A model generated the notes under the pieces. It saw only the letters and a program-made list of their open reading frames with translations. It did not search any database and was not told the DNA's origin. Source: Acidobacteriota bacterium (GTDB lineage Bacteria > Acidobacteriota > Terriglobia > Terriglobales > Acidobacteriaceae). From it: a DNA stretch of 27,515 nucleotides. A program made the translations under genes and the position numbers. This document shows positions 1 through 9,139 of the stretch, piece by piece. Location: positions 1 to 27,515 of the forward strand of contig JAGWML010000007.1 in the NCBI GenBank assembly GCA_028873155.1. Reading direction: 5' to 3'. The stretch's first letter is position 1. Every line of letters begins with the position of its first letter.

Positions 1-3000
1 CGGTAATGGTGAGCACGGCAGACTCGGCGGCCGTGGTGCTCGGCGTGAAGATGACAGAGAGCGCGCAAGTGGCCGCGGATGCGAGCTGCGCCCCGCAGGA
101 GTTCGTCAAAGCGAAGTCTGAGCCATTGGTTCCGCTCACGACCGCACTGGCGATGGACAGGCTCGCACCACCGCCGTTCAGAAGTGTGACCTGCTGAGGC
201 GTGCTGGCGGTCGACTGGGTTACGTTGCCGAAGGCGAGCGCGGACTGCGACGCGGTGACTTTGCGGATGACACCGCCGTTCAGCGTTACCTGTGAAGAAT
301 CGCCGATATAGAGATTTCCTGCGGCGTTGAGCGTGACGCCCAGGGGCGCGGCGATCCCTGCTGCAGTTGCCGGTGCGCCGTCGCCGCTATCGGTCGCTGC
401 GCCATTGCCTGCGAAGGGATAGACAGTGGTGCTGCTGGTAGCCAAACTCACAGTCTTTGTGCCGGAGTCGCTGAAGTAAAGGTCGCCAGCCTTGTCTGTC
501 GCCAGACCGTAGGGCTTGGTGACATTGCTGGACAAGAAGGTCTGCACGGTGCCCTGGGCCGGAAGCTTGAGAATGGATCCTGGGGCGGCGGTGCCGGTCG
601 AATTGGCAACGTAGAGGTTTCCGCTCGGATCGATGGCGAGCCCGAGGGGATTCACAAGCGGTGAAGTGCCGGCGCTCAGGACTGTGGAGACATAGTTGCC
701 AAATGGGTCGAGCTTGAGGACGCGCCCATTGGCCATGTCGGAGACGTAGATGTTTCCGCTGGAGTCCTCGGCCAGGCCGGTGGGCCAGCAGAGATTCGTT
801 CCAGACACCGGATTCACGCAAGCGGCAGGCCCGGCGGGCACGCTGCTCTGCGGTAAAGCCGTAATGGTGACGGTGGACCCCAGGGCCACGCGGACCAGGC
901 GGTTATTGCCAAAGTCGCTGATCAGCAGGCTGGCTCCGTCTGCCTCCAGTATCATGTCGCTTGGCGCAGCCAGTGTGATGGAGTTGCCAGACTGCGGAAC
1001 GATGACCTGCGGCGAGCCGCTGACCGGGTATTCGGTCACCTGGCCCAGGCCGGAATCGAGGACGTAGATGTTGCCCGCGCCATCGAATGCCGTCGCGGAA
1101 AGGATGGAATTGGCAGTGCCCGTGGTGGCGTTCTGACTGCTGATAATGCCCGGAATCAATATCGCCAGCCCTGCACTTGCCGGCGCGGGTTGAGTCGCTT
1201 CGAGGTTGTAGGTTGCGGATGTGGCGGCAGCAAAGTTTGCATCGCCCGCGTAAGTTGCGCTGAGGGTATACATACCCGGCGTCGGGAGTACGAGCGATGC
1301 CAGAGTCCCTGCGCTGCCTCCAGCCAACGCCAGGGCCGCAGGGACGGTGACCGACTGCGCGCCGCCGCTTCCCGTGGCTACGACCGTCACAATTCCAGTT
1401 GGCGTGCCGGTTCCGCTGCTTTGCAGGACGACGTTCAAGCTGAATCCCACTCCGGATTGGGCAGAGACAGGCACGTTCGTCAAGATGAGAGCGTCCGGCG
1501 CAGGACCGCCACCGCCTCCGCCGCCACCGCCGCTACCGGCACATGTAGATGGGGGTGCAAAATAGACGACCTCCGGGGAGCTGGGCGAAGGGGAAATCGG
1601 TGCGATCACGGACGGCGCATAGATGTAGCCTGAATTCTGATTGACGACGAGGCCAACGGGATTGAAGGGGGTAAACGCGATCGGCGTGACGACGGTGTTC
1701 GAGCCGGCCAACGGAGCGGAGATCGCCATGCTGCCCGTACCAGCATACGAGTTGAAGAGCAGTAGTTCATTCGCACAGGCATCGAAGGTCAATTGGCCCC
1801 ACCCGGCGTAGGTCTTTGTGGTGGTGCCGCTGCTCGTAAGGGGCTGCGGAACTGTATCGGAGTAGATCGTTTCTACCGTGGGCGGTGGTGCGAGGTTGTA
1901 CCCCATCAGGAGGCCTTGCGGCTGAATCTGGCCGCTCGAATTTTCCAGATCTGCTGCGACATACACCATGCCATGCGCAGGGTCAAAGCTGGCGGCGTCG
2001 ATGTTGCTGAATGCCGCGTGCCGGGGATAATTGATGATTGCCGCCGCGGGCGGCTTGACATAGACACCGGAGGGAAAACCTGAGCCCGCCTGTGTGTTGC
2101 TGAAGAAGCTGAACTGCGTCGTGTCGAGTTCGAGAAGCGAGTAGAGCTGAAACGTGCTGGACGGTGTTGGGTTGCTGAGGACGATGACGATCTTGCCGCT
2201 GCCCGCCGCAAAAATCGCCAGGTCGCTCACATCCACCTGCGCATTCGTGGATGGATCGATGTAGCCGAGCACGCGCACCAGTTTGCTCTGCGATGGATCA
2301 AAGACCCAGAAGCCCGGCCCGCTGCCTGGCAATGAAGATCCGTTTCCGAACTCCGGGAGGTAGGCCAGGTGCGAAGTTGGATCCACGACGACCTGACCAT
2401 AGGTCGAAGCATAGTCCAGGAAGAAGGACGGTGGAGGGTTGGTGCTGGAGTAGCTCGAGAACGAAGATGTGTTGAGAACATACAATTGGTCCGGAGATCC
2501 GCCTAGATAGGAACCAACCACGTACAGATTGCTCTTGACGGAGTCCGAGACCATCGACAGGGCATAATTCAAGCCGCCGGGAAGCTCAACCACCGCCGAT
2601 GGCTTGCAGTTGCCGGCGGGGTCCGGTGTTTCAGCCAGGATGCCGGGATTGTGGTCCGGCAATTCGCTCATGATGTACAGGAGATTGGCAGCCGAGTCGT
2701 AGATCAGGTTCTGTTCAAATCCGGTTCCCTTCACGAACTGCTGCTGATCCAGGGCAGGGCACCCGTCCAAAGTAATGTTCCCCTGGGACAGATAGGAGAC
2801 CGATTCGTCGAGATTGAGCAGATACGTCGTGCTCGGTCCCGAGACGGTGGCGGCAATGACCGGGATATTCGGATCGGGGACGAAGCCGGTTGGAGCGGTC
2901 TGGGCGACTGCGGGCAGAGCGCCCGTCAGCGCGGCCAGCGCGGCACTTGCCGCGAGGACGTAAATGTCTCTCCAGAGGATAGATATATCCACAGTTTGCG

Positions 3001-3031
3001 CGGCTTGTGGCTCAGAAATGGAATTCTTCAT
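1..3031 (-). CDS. Large secreted NHL-repeat / Ig-like / choice-of-anchor protein (partial, C-terminus outside window)
   Basis: An open frame runs without a stop from ATG 3029-3031 to the left edge, giving at least 1010 codons; the stop lies outside the window. The start has GGAG a few bases upstream. The N-terminus has a long n-region, a hydrophobic stretch at about residues 24-42 and an AVA-QT type cleavage site, so it is probably exported. Residues about 45-490 read like a propeller ('VYVAADLENSSG', 'SNLYVVGSYLGGS'). A poly-Gly linker sits at about 501-510. An Ig-like domain follows (about 510-610, 'YTLSATYAGDANFAAA'). NHL-type blades span about 613-885 ('PTGLAEDSSGNIYVSDMANGRV', 'PLGLAIDPSGNLYVAN'). 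From about 920 a choice-of-anchor D-like domain begins ('FGNVTQSTASTPQQVTL', 'CALSVIFTPSTTAAES'). Such proteins are common, poorly characterised surface or secreted proteins in Acidobacteria. The exact ligand or role is unknown. It is divergent from the TPR regulator at 3300, which may control it (inference). Confidence 0.85.
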   Translation of the reverse strand, partial: MKNSISEPQAAQTVDISILWRDIYVLAASAALAALTGALPAVAQTAPTGFVPDPNIPVIAATVSGPSTTYLLNLDESVSYLSQGNITLDGCPALDQQQFVKGTGFEQNLIYDSAANLLYIMSELPDHNPGILAETPDPAGNCKPSAVVELPGGLNYALSMVSDSVKSNLYVVGSYLGGSPDQLYVLNTSSFSSYSSTNPPPSFFLDYASTYGQVVVDPTSHLAYLPEFGNGSSLPGSGPGFWVFDPSQSKLVRVLGYIDPSTNAQVDVSDLAIFAAGSGKIVIVLSNPTPSSTFQLYSLLELDTTQFSFFSNTQAGSGFPSGVYVKPPAAAIINYPRHAAFSNIDAASFDPAHGMVYVAADLENSSGQIQPQGLLMGYNLAPPPTVETIYSDTVPQPLTSSGTTTKTYAGWGQLTFDACANELLLFNSYAGTGSMAISAPLAGSNTVVTPIAFTPFNPVGLVVNQNSGYIYAPSVIAPISPSPSSPEVVYFAPPSTCAGSGGGGGGGGGPAPDALILTNVPVSAQSGVGFSLNVVLQSSGTGTPTGIVTVVATGSGGAQSVTVPAALALAGGSAGTLASLVLPTPGMYTLSATYAGDANFAAATSATYNLEATQPAPASAGLAILIPGIISSQNATTGTANSILSATAFDGAGNIYVLDSGLGQVTEYPVSGSPQVIVPQSGNSITLAAPSDMILEADGASLLISDFGNNRLVRVALGSTVTITALPQSSVPAGPAACVNPVSGTNLCWPTGLAEDSSGNIYVSDMANGRVLKLDPFGNYVSTVLSAGTSPLVNPLGLAIDPSGNLYVANSTGTAAPGSILKLPAQGTVQTFLSSNVTKPYGLATDKAGDLYFSDSGTKTVSLATSSTTVYPFAGNGAATDSGDGAPATAAGIAAPLGVTLNAAGNLYIGDSSQVTLNGGVIRKVTASQSALAFGNVTQSTASTPQQVTLLNGGGASLSIASAVVSGTNGSDFALTNSCGAQLASAATCALSVIFTPSTTAAESAVLTIT

Positions 3032-3135
3032 CTCGGTCTCCAAGGAAGATAGGGAACTTGACCAGCGGTCTCCCGGGAAGCTCTGTGGGAGGGGCGCAGG
3101 CGGTTGTATTTAAAGCCGGGACGGTGATGACGCCC

Positions 3136-3217
3136 GTTTGTCTGCCAAACCGTACAGGAGCTCTGGTTGGGATTCAATGAATTGAATCCGAGTTTTGTCT
3201 GAACTGTATCTGTACAG
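3136..3217. promoter_or_regulatory. Divergent control region with three inverted repeats
   Basis: Three perfect inverted repeats lie in the short region between two divergent genes. GTTTG/CAAAC at 3136-3150 has a 5-nt spacer. GGATTCAA/TTGAATCC at 3170-3189 has 8-bp arms and a TGAA spacer. CTGTA/TACAG at 3204-3217 has a 4-nt spacer, and an extra TACAG half-site lies at about 3153-3157. Position and symmetry suggest operator sites, possibly for the winged-helix protein encoded at 3300. That link is inference; no binding motif is known to me for this regulator type. Confidence 0.4.
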
Positions 3218-3240
3218 CCAAGTCGTTAATTTGCTATGGT
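3211..3240 (+). promoter_or_regulatory. Possible extended -10 promoter for the winged-helix/TPR gene
   Basis: TGCTATGGT (3232-3240) resembles an extended -10 element. TGTACA (3211-3216) is a weak -35 with an 18-nt spacer. A start point near 3247 would give a leader of about 53 nt to ATG 3300. That argues against the upstream TTG at 3195 as the translation start. Confidence 0.35.
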
Positions 3241-3299
3241 CTAACCAATCACTCGAGTCACAGTCTCTTCTTCAAACTCACTTGAGCCTGAGGGATGCC

Positions 3300-5735
3300 A
3301 TGCCCGCGAAGTCGACCCCGGCGAGTTATCACATTGGCTCTTTCGAGTTGGAGATAAGTTCCGGTGATCTCCGCAGCGAAAACCGGCACATCCGTCTGCA
3401 GGAAATGCCACGCAAACTCCTGATTGCGCTGGCCGAGCGCCCCGGCCAGGTGCTTTCGCGTGCTGAGCTTTGTGAGCGCCTTTGGCCGGCGAATACATTT
3501 GTTGATTTTGAAGACGGCCTGAATACCGCGATGCGCAAGCTGCGCGAGGCGCTGAATGACGACCCGCAATCTCCCCAATATATTGAGACGGTTCGCGGGC
3601 GCGGCTACCGGCTGGTGGCGGCGGTAGTAGTTGTGAGCGACCCGCCTGCAAAAGGGGGAGTTGGGCCGGATAGCTCCCTTGCGGGTAATTCCCTCCACGG
3701 CGCTTCACCCGTATCCAGCATCGGCTCAACTACGGGACAAAGCTCTGGTATTGATCTCGAAGTGGCTGTGGTCTCAAGGCAGAAGGATTCGCCAGTCAGC
3801 CGTCTTCTTAGTTCCTGGTGGACCATGGTGACTGTTGGGGTCGCAGCGATCATCGTGCTGTCGTTCTGGCTGAGTTATCGAAGGAATGTCATTGCCTCGA
3901 ATGGCACCGGGCAGGTCCTCATTGCAGACTTCGACAACCAGACCGGAGATCCTCGATTTGGCGGGGGTCTCTTCCTGGCTCTCAGCACCGACGTCGGCCA
4001 GTCGCGGCAGATCTCGGTGTATCCGCGCCTGCTGCTCACCTCGGTTCTTCAACGGATGGAGCGCGCGCCGAACGAGACCATCACAGCACCTATCGGTCTT
4101 GAAATCTGCCAGCGGGAAGGGATTCCAGTGCTGGTCGTGCCTTCAATCCTCCGCGCCGGGCAGCACTTCAGAATCACAGTTCAACTTGTCGAAGGAGCAA
4201 ACGGCAAAACGATCGTCACTGATCAGCGCAATGTGGACGGGGAAGATGGGATTCTTCCGGCGCTCGACGACCTTACCGGCGATCTGCGCCGGGCCCTTGG
4301 CGAGTCTTTGCTTCAGGTACATGTGGGGCACCAGCCGCTGGCCAAGGTGACTACTTCATCGCTGGAGGCCCTCCAGGCTTACTCCGACGGCCTATCCCAT
4401 TGGAACCTGGACCACCACGAGGAAGGAATCGCCCAGTATCTGAAGGCCATCCGATACGATCCAAACTTTGCGATGGCTCACGCGGCCCTGGCCAGCGCGG
4501 ACTATAGTTTCATCGTCAACAACCCGGTGGATGGCGAGAAGGAATACAAAAAAGCGCTGGGTTTGGCAGATAGGGTCAGCGACCGCGAACGCGATTTGAT
4601 TGCCATCCAATATGCTCAGAGCCAGAGCCGCTTCAATGATGCCCTGTCTCTTTACCGTACTTATCTTGCGCGCTATCCCGACGACTTGGGCGCCCAGTAC
4701 AACTACGCCTACACTCTTCGTCTTTCCGGAGACCAGCAGTCGGCATTCGACGCCTACTCTCGGGCGCTGAAACAGATGCATGACTTTCCTCCGATCTATA
4801 TTGAGCTCGCCACGGCAGCCAGGGGATTGCACCGTGGACCGGAGGCAATCAATTTCTATCGCAAGGCGTTTGCTCTCGACCCGAGGATTCACCTTAGCGG
4901 CAATATCAGCCGCGAGTATGGCTCGGCGTTGATCGAGAATGGTCAGTTTGAGGAGGCAGAGGAGGAGTTTAAGAGCGACCTCAGTGTTCCGGACGCTCGT
5001 GAACGCGGCGAGGTTTCTCTGGCGATGCTCGACATGTACCAGGGAAAATATGACGACGCGCGGAAGTATCTCGAATCGGCGCTGAAGCTGTCGGGAGATT
5101 CCCCCCTTTCCGCGGCGCGCGTCCGTTATCTGCTGGCCGAGATCGCAGAGGGCGAGGGGCGGAAGAGCGAAGCGGATGCGCAACTCAACACGATCAATGC
5201 CAGCCTGAGGCAGATCAAGCAAAACGTGGTCTATGGATCGCTTCTCGGGCAGGCCTATGTGCGTGCCGGTGAGCTGCACATGGCGAAAGACGTGCTGGGG
5301 TTCATCGAGCCGCAAGCCAACAGGAATGTAGAACAACAGATGTTCTATCTCCAGTTACTGAATGCGGAGATCAAGGCGGCTGAAGGCGATCCAGACGGAG
5401 CAATCCTTATGCTCCCGCCCCCCAGTCCGGAGGCATTCACCTCCAATAGCGTGCTCACTGAAGAGGCTCTAGCGCACTTCTGCCAGATGGCCGGAAGAAC
5501 ACGGGAAGCCGTGCAGTGGTACGAACGATTTGTGAGCGAACCCAACAGACTGATGTGGGAGCCGCAACAACAAACCTTTACCGCCTATTACTTGCTCGCC
5601 ACAGACTATGTGCAGCTGGGTGACCGCGCGAACGCGGCAAAGAATCTGCATCTCATCCTCAACCTCTGGTCTCACGCGGACGGCGACCTGCAGCTTCGGC
5701 GCGATGCAACGGCTTTGCAGGGTCAGATCAACTGA
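3300..5735 (+). CDS. Membrane-anchored winged-helix (CadC-like) regulator with TPR domain
   Basis: 811 residues from ATG 3300, which has GAGGGA just upstream; the frame is also open back to TTG 3195. Residues about 10-105 form an OmpR/PhoB-type winged helix, ending in the family signature 'YIETVRGRGYRL'. A variable linker follows, then one membrane helix at about 173-193 ('WWTMVTVGVAAIIVLSFWL'). Residues about 204-350 resemble the TolB/FlgO-like segment often found after this helix ('VLIADFDNQTGDPRF'). About 355-800 is a series of TPR-like helical repeats ('ALQAYSDGLSHWNLDHHEEG', 'YNYAYTLRLSGDQQSAFDAY'). The layout is cytoplasmic DNA-binding domain, one TM and an extracytoplasmic sensor, as in CadC/ToxR proteins. 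Acidobacteria carry many such paralogues; their signals are mostly unknown. The target may be the divergent propeller gene or itself (inference). Confidence 0.85.
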   Translation: MPAKSTPASYHIGSFELEISSGDLRSENRHIRLQEMPRKLLIALAERPGQVLSRAELCERLWPANTFVDFEDGLNTAMRKLREALNDDPQSPQYIETVRGRGYRLVAAVVVVSDPPAKGGVGPDSSLAGNSLHGASPVSSIGSTTGQSSGIDLEVAVVSRQKDSPVSRLLSSWWTMVTVGVAAIIVLSFWLSYRRNVIASNGTGQVLIADFDNQTGDPRFGGGLFLALSTDVGQSRQISVYPRLLLTSVLQRMERAPNETITAPIGLEICQREGIPVLVVPSILRAGQHFRITVQLVEGANGKTIVTDQRNVDGEDGILPALDDLTGDLRRALGESLLQVHVGHQPLAKVTTSSLEALQAYSDGLSHWNLDHHEEGIAQYLKAIRYDPNFAMAHAALASADYSFIVNNPVDGEKEYKKALGLADRVSDRERDLIAIQYAQSQSRFNDALSLYRTYLARYPDDLGAQYNYAYTLRLSGDQQSAFDAYSRALKQMHDFPPIYIELATAARGLHRGPEAINFYRKAFALDPRIHLSGNISREYGSALIENGQFEEAEEEFKSDLSVPDARERGEVSLAMLDMYQGKYDDARKYLESALKLSGDSPLSAARVRYLLAEIAEGEGRKSEADAQLNTINASLRQIKQNVVYGSLLGQAYVRAGELHMAKDVLGFIEPQANRNVEQQMFYLQLLNAEIKAAEGDPDGAILMLPPPSPEAFTSNSVLTEEALAHFCQMAGRTREAVQWYERFVSEPNRLMWEPQQQTFTAYYLLATDYVQLGDRANAAKNLHLILNLWSHADGDLQLRRDATALQGQIN

Positions 5736-6100
5736 CACTTGCCGCTATGGCCTGCGAGGGACTGGCCTGCCTTGCAATTTGTACGAGCGAGATTGTTAGC
5801 GTAGCGCAGCCGTTGAGTGAGCCCTTAGGACTGTTTTCATCGCAAGCAGGAGAATCCAGAAGATGCCCATTGCAGCGATGAAATGCCAGTACCAGCTTCC
5901 AGATCACAGACGATGAGAGAATAGTGAAAGCGAAGGGGCTTCGTCAGGGCAACGCCATCTGTTGAGGGATCTGCTGGCCCGTAGTTGAGCTCTCATAGCT
6001 TCGGCCGGCACCAGAACCGGCACCCGCCTCGCCAGTCTATTTCGGCGGCTATTTCCGCGGTCAATTAAGTGTATTATTTGCATGAACGTACAACACTGAA
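5736..6100. other. Intergenic region before the tRNA; no gene seen
   Basis: 365 bp without a credible coding frame. It holds two short direct repeats: TGGCCTGC at 5748 and 5763, and CCGGCACC at 6006 and 6017. The second pair also forms a small GCCGG/CCGGC inverted repeat (6004-6021). No T-rich intrinsic terminator is evident after the TPR gene. A minus-strand open frame at 5904-6191 reads through the antisense of the tRNA and is spurious. Confidence 0.6.
6072..6077 (+). promoter_or_regulatory. Possible -10 element for the tRNA gene
   Basis: TATTAT lies 24 nt before the mature tRNA 5' end, in the only AT-rich patch of the upstream region. No convincing -35 hexamer sits at 16-18 nt, so the call is weak. 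Transcription starting near 6084 could also read on into trpC. Confidence 0.3.
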
Positions 6101-6176
<76 letters not shown>

Positions 6177-6239
6177 GATGCGAAGTGCCAATGCTTCGTG
6201 GCCGTCGCAGGCACGGTCAACCTTATACTTGGTTCAAGT

Positions 6240-7052
6240 ATGTCGACTCATCTGGACACCATCCTTCGCGCGACACGCGCTGCTGTAGCCGCTGCAAAGG
6301 CTCGTGCGCCTCGGCGGGCGTTGGAGCGACTGGCATCTGAGCACGAGCCCCGCGGATGGGCGACTGCACTCCGCCGGCGCTCCGCAGAAGGACCGGCAAT
6401 CATCGCAGAGATTAAGAAGGCGTCGCCATCCAAGGGCCTGATCCGTGAGGATTTTGACGTAGCGTGGCTTGCCCGCCGTTACCAGGCAGGAGGGGCTGCG
6501 GCGCTTTCCGTGTTGACCGATGAACCATTTTTTCAGGGCAGCCTGCACAACCTCGAGATTGCATCGAAGTCGGTTTCTCTTCCCTGCCTCCGCAAGGACT
6601 TCACCGTCGATACCTACCAGATTCTTGAAGCGCGCGCGCACCGTGCAGACGCCGTTTTGCTGATCGCTGCTGCGCTGACTAACGCCGAGTTGAACGAATC
6701 TGCACGATGCGCGAGGGAGACGGGATTGGATGTCCTCGTCGAGGTTCACACACCGGATGAGCTGGCGCGGGTGCTTGACTCATTGGGCGAAACCGGCGCG
6801 GATGCCATTGGGGTCAACAACCGAAATCTGAAGACCTTTGAGGTTCGTCTGGAAACGGCGCTTGAATTGGTTGGGCAGATTCCAGCGTCGGTTGTCCGCG
6901 TTGCTGAAAGCGGAATTGGCATGCCCGAGGACCTCGCTCGCCTGCGGTCGGCTGGGTTCGACGCCTTTTTAATCGGCGAGAGTCTAATGCGCCAGGCAGA
7001 TCCCGGAGCTGCCCTGGAAAGCCTTCTGATCGGAGCAGTGGCACTGCGATGA
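6240..7052 (+). CDS. trpC: Indole-3-glycerol-phosphate synthase
   Basis: 270 residues from ATG 6240; the frame extends upstream into the tRNA, so the later ATG is chosen. TrpC closes the ring of CdRP to form indole-3-glycerol phosphate, the fourth step from chorismate to tryptophan, in the cytoplasm. The TIM-barrel signatures are present: 'AEIKKASPSKG' (56-66), 'YQAGGAAALSVLTDEPFFQG' (81-100), 'CLRKDF' with the catalytic Lys119, 'LVEVH' with Glu168, 'GVNNRNL' (191-197) and 'AESGI' (222-226). Length is normal. It overlaps trpF by 4 bp (ATGA), which implies translational coupling. The Shine-Dalgarno is weak, and TATACT lies at 6224-6229, so the transcript may be nearly leaderless or a continuation from the tRNA. 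Confidence 0.97.
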   Translation: MSTHLDTILRATRAAVAAAKARAPRRALERLASEHEPRGWATALRRRSAEGPAIIAEIKKASPSKGLIREDFDVAWLARRYQAGGAAALSVLTDEPFFQGSLHNLEIASKSVSLPCLRKDFTVDTYQILEARAHRADAVLLIAAALTNAELNESARCARETGLDVLVEVHTPDELARVLDSLGETGADAIGVNNRNLKTFEVRLETALELVGQIPASVVRVAESGIGMPEDLARLRSAGFDAFLIGESLMRQADPGAALESLLIGAVALR

Positions 7053-7738
7053 GCCTGTGGATCAAGATATGCGGCACCACATCGCTCGAAGACGCTCATC
7101 TGGCCTGCGAGGCAGGAGCGAATGCCATCGGCTTTGTCTTTGCTGCGAGTCCCCGGCACGTCACCCCGGCTGAGGTTGCCGCCATCACGCCTCACCTTCC
7201 GGCACATGTAGAAAAAATTGGCGTCTTCGTCGACTCTCCTCTTCACGCTATCTACTCGGCTGTGCGCACCAGCGGCCTGACCGGCGTGCAACTGCACTTC
7301 GAAGCAGGACCAGAGATCTCGGCGCGACTGCATGAGTTGCTCGGCCCTGCTCTGCGCATCCTGCGCGTGGTGCACTACGGTCCGGAGGCCGCGCACGCGG
7401 TCTCCTTCATCGATCAGGATCCTCATGTGGATGCGATTCTCGTGGATTCGCGCACCGGCACAGCCGTCGGTGGAACCGGGACCGCATTCGACTGGGAGGA
7501 GGCGCGCGTTTCCGTTTTTCAAAGTCAGCATGGACGCAAGCGCATTGCGGCCGGCGGACTCAATCCAGAAAATGTCGCGGAAGCCGTCGCCCGGCTGCAG
7601 CCGTGGGGTGTAGACGTAGTGAGTGGCGTAGAAGCCGAGCCTGGACGGAAAGACCGCTACAAACTGATGGAGTTCGTGCGCAACGCGCGTGGGCACCTCG
7701 CGGAAACACAGACTTTGCAATCGGCGATCCGAGAGTAA
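7049..7738 (+). CDS. trpF: Phosphoribosylanthranilate isomerase
   Basis: 229 residues. TrpF converts phosphoribosylanthranilate to CdRP, the step before TrpC. 'IKICGTTS' at the N-terminus carries the catalytic Cys8. 'GFVFAASPRHVTPAEV' (28-43) and 'ILVDSRTGTAVGGTG' (130-144, with the general acid Asp133) are the other family blocks. The usual VQLHG motif reads VQLHF (80-84), a mild deviation. The start codon lies inside the end of trpC. The order trpC-trpF precedes the actual TrpB-TrpA steps in the same cluster, so both are separate monofunctional enzymes here, unlike the TrpCF fusion of enterobacteria. Confidence 0.96.
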   Translation: MSLWIKICGTTSLEDAHLACEAGANAIGFVFAASPRHVTPAEVAAITPHLPAHVEKIGVFVDSPLHAIYSAVRTSGLTGVQLHFEAGPEISARLHELLGPALRILRVVHYGPEAAHAVSFIDQDPHVDAILVDSRTGTAVGGTGTAFDWEEARVSVFQSQHGRKRIAAGGLNPENVAEAVARLQPWGVDVVSGVEAEPGRKDRYKLMEFVRNARGHLAETQTLQSAIRE

Positions 7739-7907
7739 GAATCGACACAAAGCCTCGTTGATCTGGCTCCACCCCTGAAGCTCGACATCGCTGTTGCGCG
7801 TGAGTTTGTGGAGAGTGCGCTTCAGGCGCTTGGTGCCCCGGCGCACCCGCAAGCGAGTACACTGAAGAGTGACCCCATCGCATGAAAATGCACACAGGAG
7901 GCCATTC
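7739..7907 (+). other. trpF-trpB spacer with possible internal promoter
   Basis: The longest gap inside the trp cluster (169 bp). TACACT at 7858-7863 could be a -10 for an internal trpB promoter; it would start transcription near 7870, 38 nt before ATG 7908. No good -35 is visible. A GTG at 7869 also opens the trpB frame, but lacks a Shine-Dalgarno. Confidence 0.3.
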
Positions 7908-9116
7908 ATGGCATCGGTGATTCTTCCCTCTGCACCCGCTGCTTCTGAGCCGGGTCGGTTCGGCATCTATGGCGGGCGCTACGTGCCAGAGACGCTGATG
8001 GCGGCGCTCGTCGAGCTCGAACACGAATACGAGTTGGCAAAGAAGGATGAGGCCTTTCAGGCGGAACTCGCAGCCCTGCTGAAGGATTTTGCCGGGCGGC
8101 CAACGCCGCTCTATTTTGCGAGGCGACTGAGCGAGCAACTTGGCGGAGCGAAGATCTACCTGAAGCGTGAAGACCTGCTCCACACCGGCGCGCACAAGAT
8201 CAACAACGCATTGGGGCAGGCGCTGCTCGCCAGGCGGATGGGCAAGAAGCGTGTGATCGCCGAGACCGGAGCAGGCCAGCACGGAGTGGCCACCGCGACC
8301 GTTTGCGCGTTGCTCGGCCTGGAGTGCGTGGTCTACATGGGTGAAGTGGACATGGCCCGCCAGCAGTTGAACGTGCTGCGCATGCGGCTGCTCGGCGCCG
8401 AAGTGCGTGGAGTGAGCGCAGGCTCGAAGACGCTGAAAGACGCCATCAGCGAGGCCATGCGCGACTGGGTCACGAACGTGCGCACCACCTACTACCTGCT
8501 GGGCAGCGCGCTCGGCGCGCATCCTTACCCAACCATGGTGCGCGACTTCCACCGCTGCATCAGCCGTGAGATGAAAGAGCAGATTCTGGAAAAGGAAGGA
8601 CGTCTACCCACAGCCATCATCGCGTGCGTGGGCGGCGGGTCCAATGCCATCGGGGCGTTTTATGAATTCATTCCCGACCGCTCCGTTCGCCTGATTGGTG
8701 TGGAGGCCGGTGGCCGCGGGACGGCATTAGGCGAGCACGCCGCGCGCTTTCATGGCGGCGTCCCCGGCGTGCTGCAAGGCACCTTTTCCTACGTGCTGCA
8801 GGATGAGGATGGACAGATTGCATCGACGCACTCCGTGTCGGCCGGCCTGGACTATGCCTCGATTGGTCCAGAGCATGCGGCGCTGCACGATTCGGGCCGC
8901 GCCGAGTACGTCTCACAAGACGATACTGCAACGCTGGACGCGGTTGTGCGACTGGCGCGGACTGAAGGCATTCTGCCTGCGTTGGAGAGCGCACACGCGG
9001 TCGCCGAGGCGATTCGCATTGCGCCAACGATGGGCACGCATGACATACTGGTAGTGAACCTCTCTGGGCGCGGCGATAAGGATATGGGCATCCTTGCACA
9101 CGAATTGAAGCTCTAG
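7908..9116 (+). CDS. trpB: Tryptophan synthase beta subunit
   Basis: 402 residues from ATG 7908, preceded by a perfect AGGAGG (7896-7901) at 6 nt; this decides against the in-frame GTG at 7869. TrpB condenses indole with serine using PLP to form tryptophan and works as an alpha2beta2 complex with TrpA. Key blocks are 'GRPTPLYFA' (63-71), 'LKREDLLHTGAHKINNALGQ' with the PLP Lys97, 'AETGAGQHG' with catalytic Glu119, 'LGSALGAHPYPTMVRDFH' (198-215) and the PLP phosphate loop 'GGGSNAIG' (242-249). This is the canonical TrpB1 type. trpA follows after 23 bp. Confidence 0.98.
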   Translation: MASVILPSAPAASEPGRFGIYGGRYVPETLMAALVELEHEYELAKKDEAFQAELAALLKDFAGRPTPLYFARRLSEQLGGAKIYLKREDLLHTGAHKINNALGQALLARRMGKKRVIAETGAGQHGVATATVCALLGLECVVYMGEVDMARQQLNVLRMRLLGAEVRGVSAGSKTLKDAISEAMRDWVTNVRTTYYLLGSALGAHPYPTMVRDFHRCISREMKEQILEKEGRLPTAIIACVGGGSNAIGAFYEFIPDRSVRLIGVEAGGRGTALGEHAARFHGGVPGVLQGTFSYVLQDEDGQIASTHSVSAGLDYASIGPEHAALHDSGRAEYVSQDDTATLDAVVRLARTEGILPALESAHAVAEAIRIAPTMGTHDILVVNLSGRGDKDMGILAHELKL

Positions 9117-9139
9117 AGAGCGCGCAGGAAACGACTTCG

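Noticed and set aside
3195..3299. TTG at 3195 as start of the winged-helix regulator
   Set aside because: No ribosome site; overlaps the likely promoter and an inverted repeat, while ATG 3300 has GAGGGA at good distance and matches where the winged-helix domain begins.
4392..5336. 314-aa minus-strand frame opposite the TPR region
   Set aside because: Mirror of a repetitive coding sequence with no independent signals.
6177..6239. Trp attenuator or leader peptide before trpC
   Set aside because: The 63-bp gap has no short frame with tandem Trp codons and no antiterminator/terminator pair; only a weak CGAAG/CTTCG stem is present.
6746..7966. 406-aa minus-strand frame opposite trpC/trpF
   Set aside because: Overlaps two certain enzymes, has no recognisable domain, and shows antisense-type composition.
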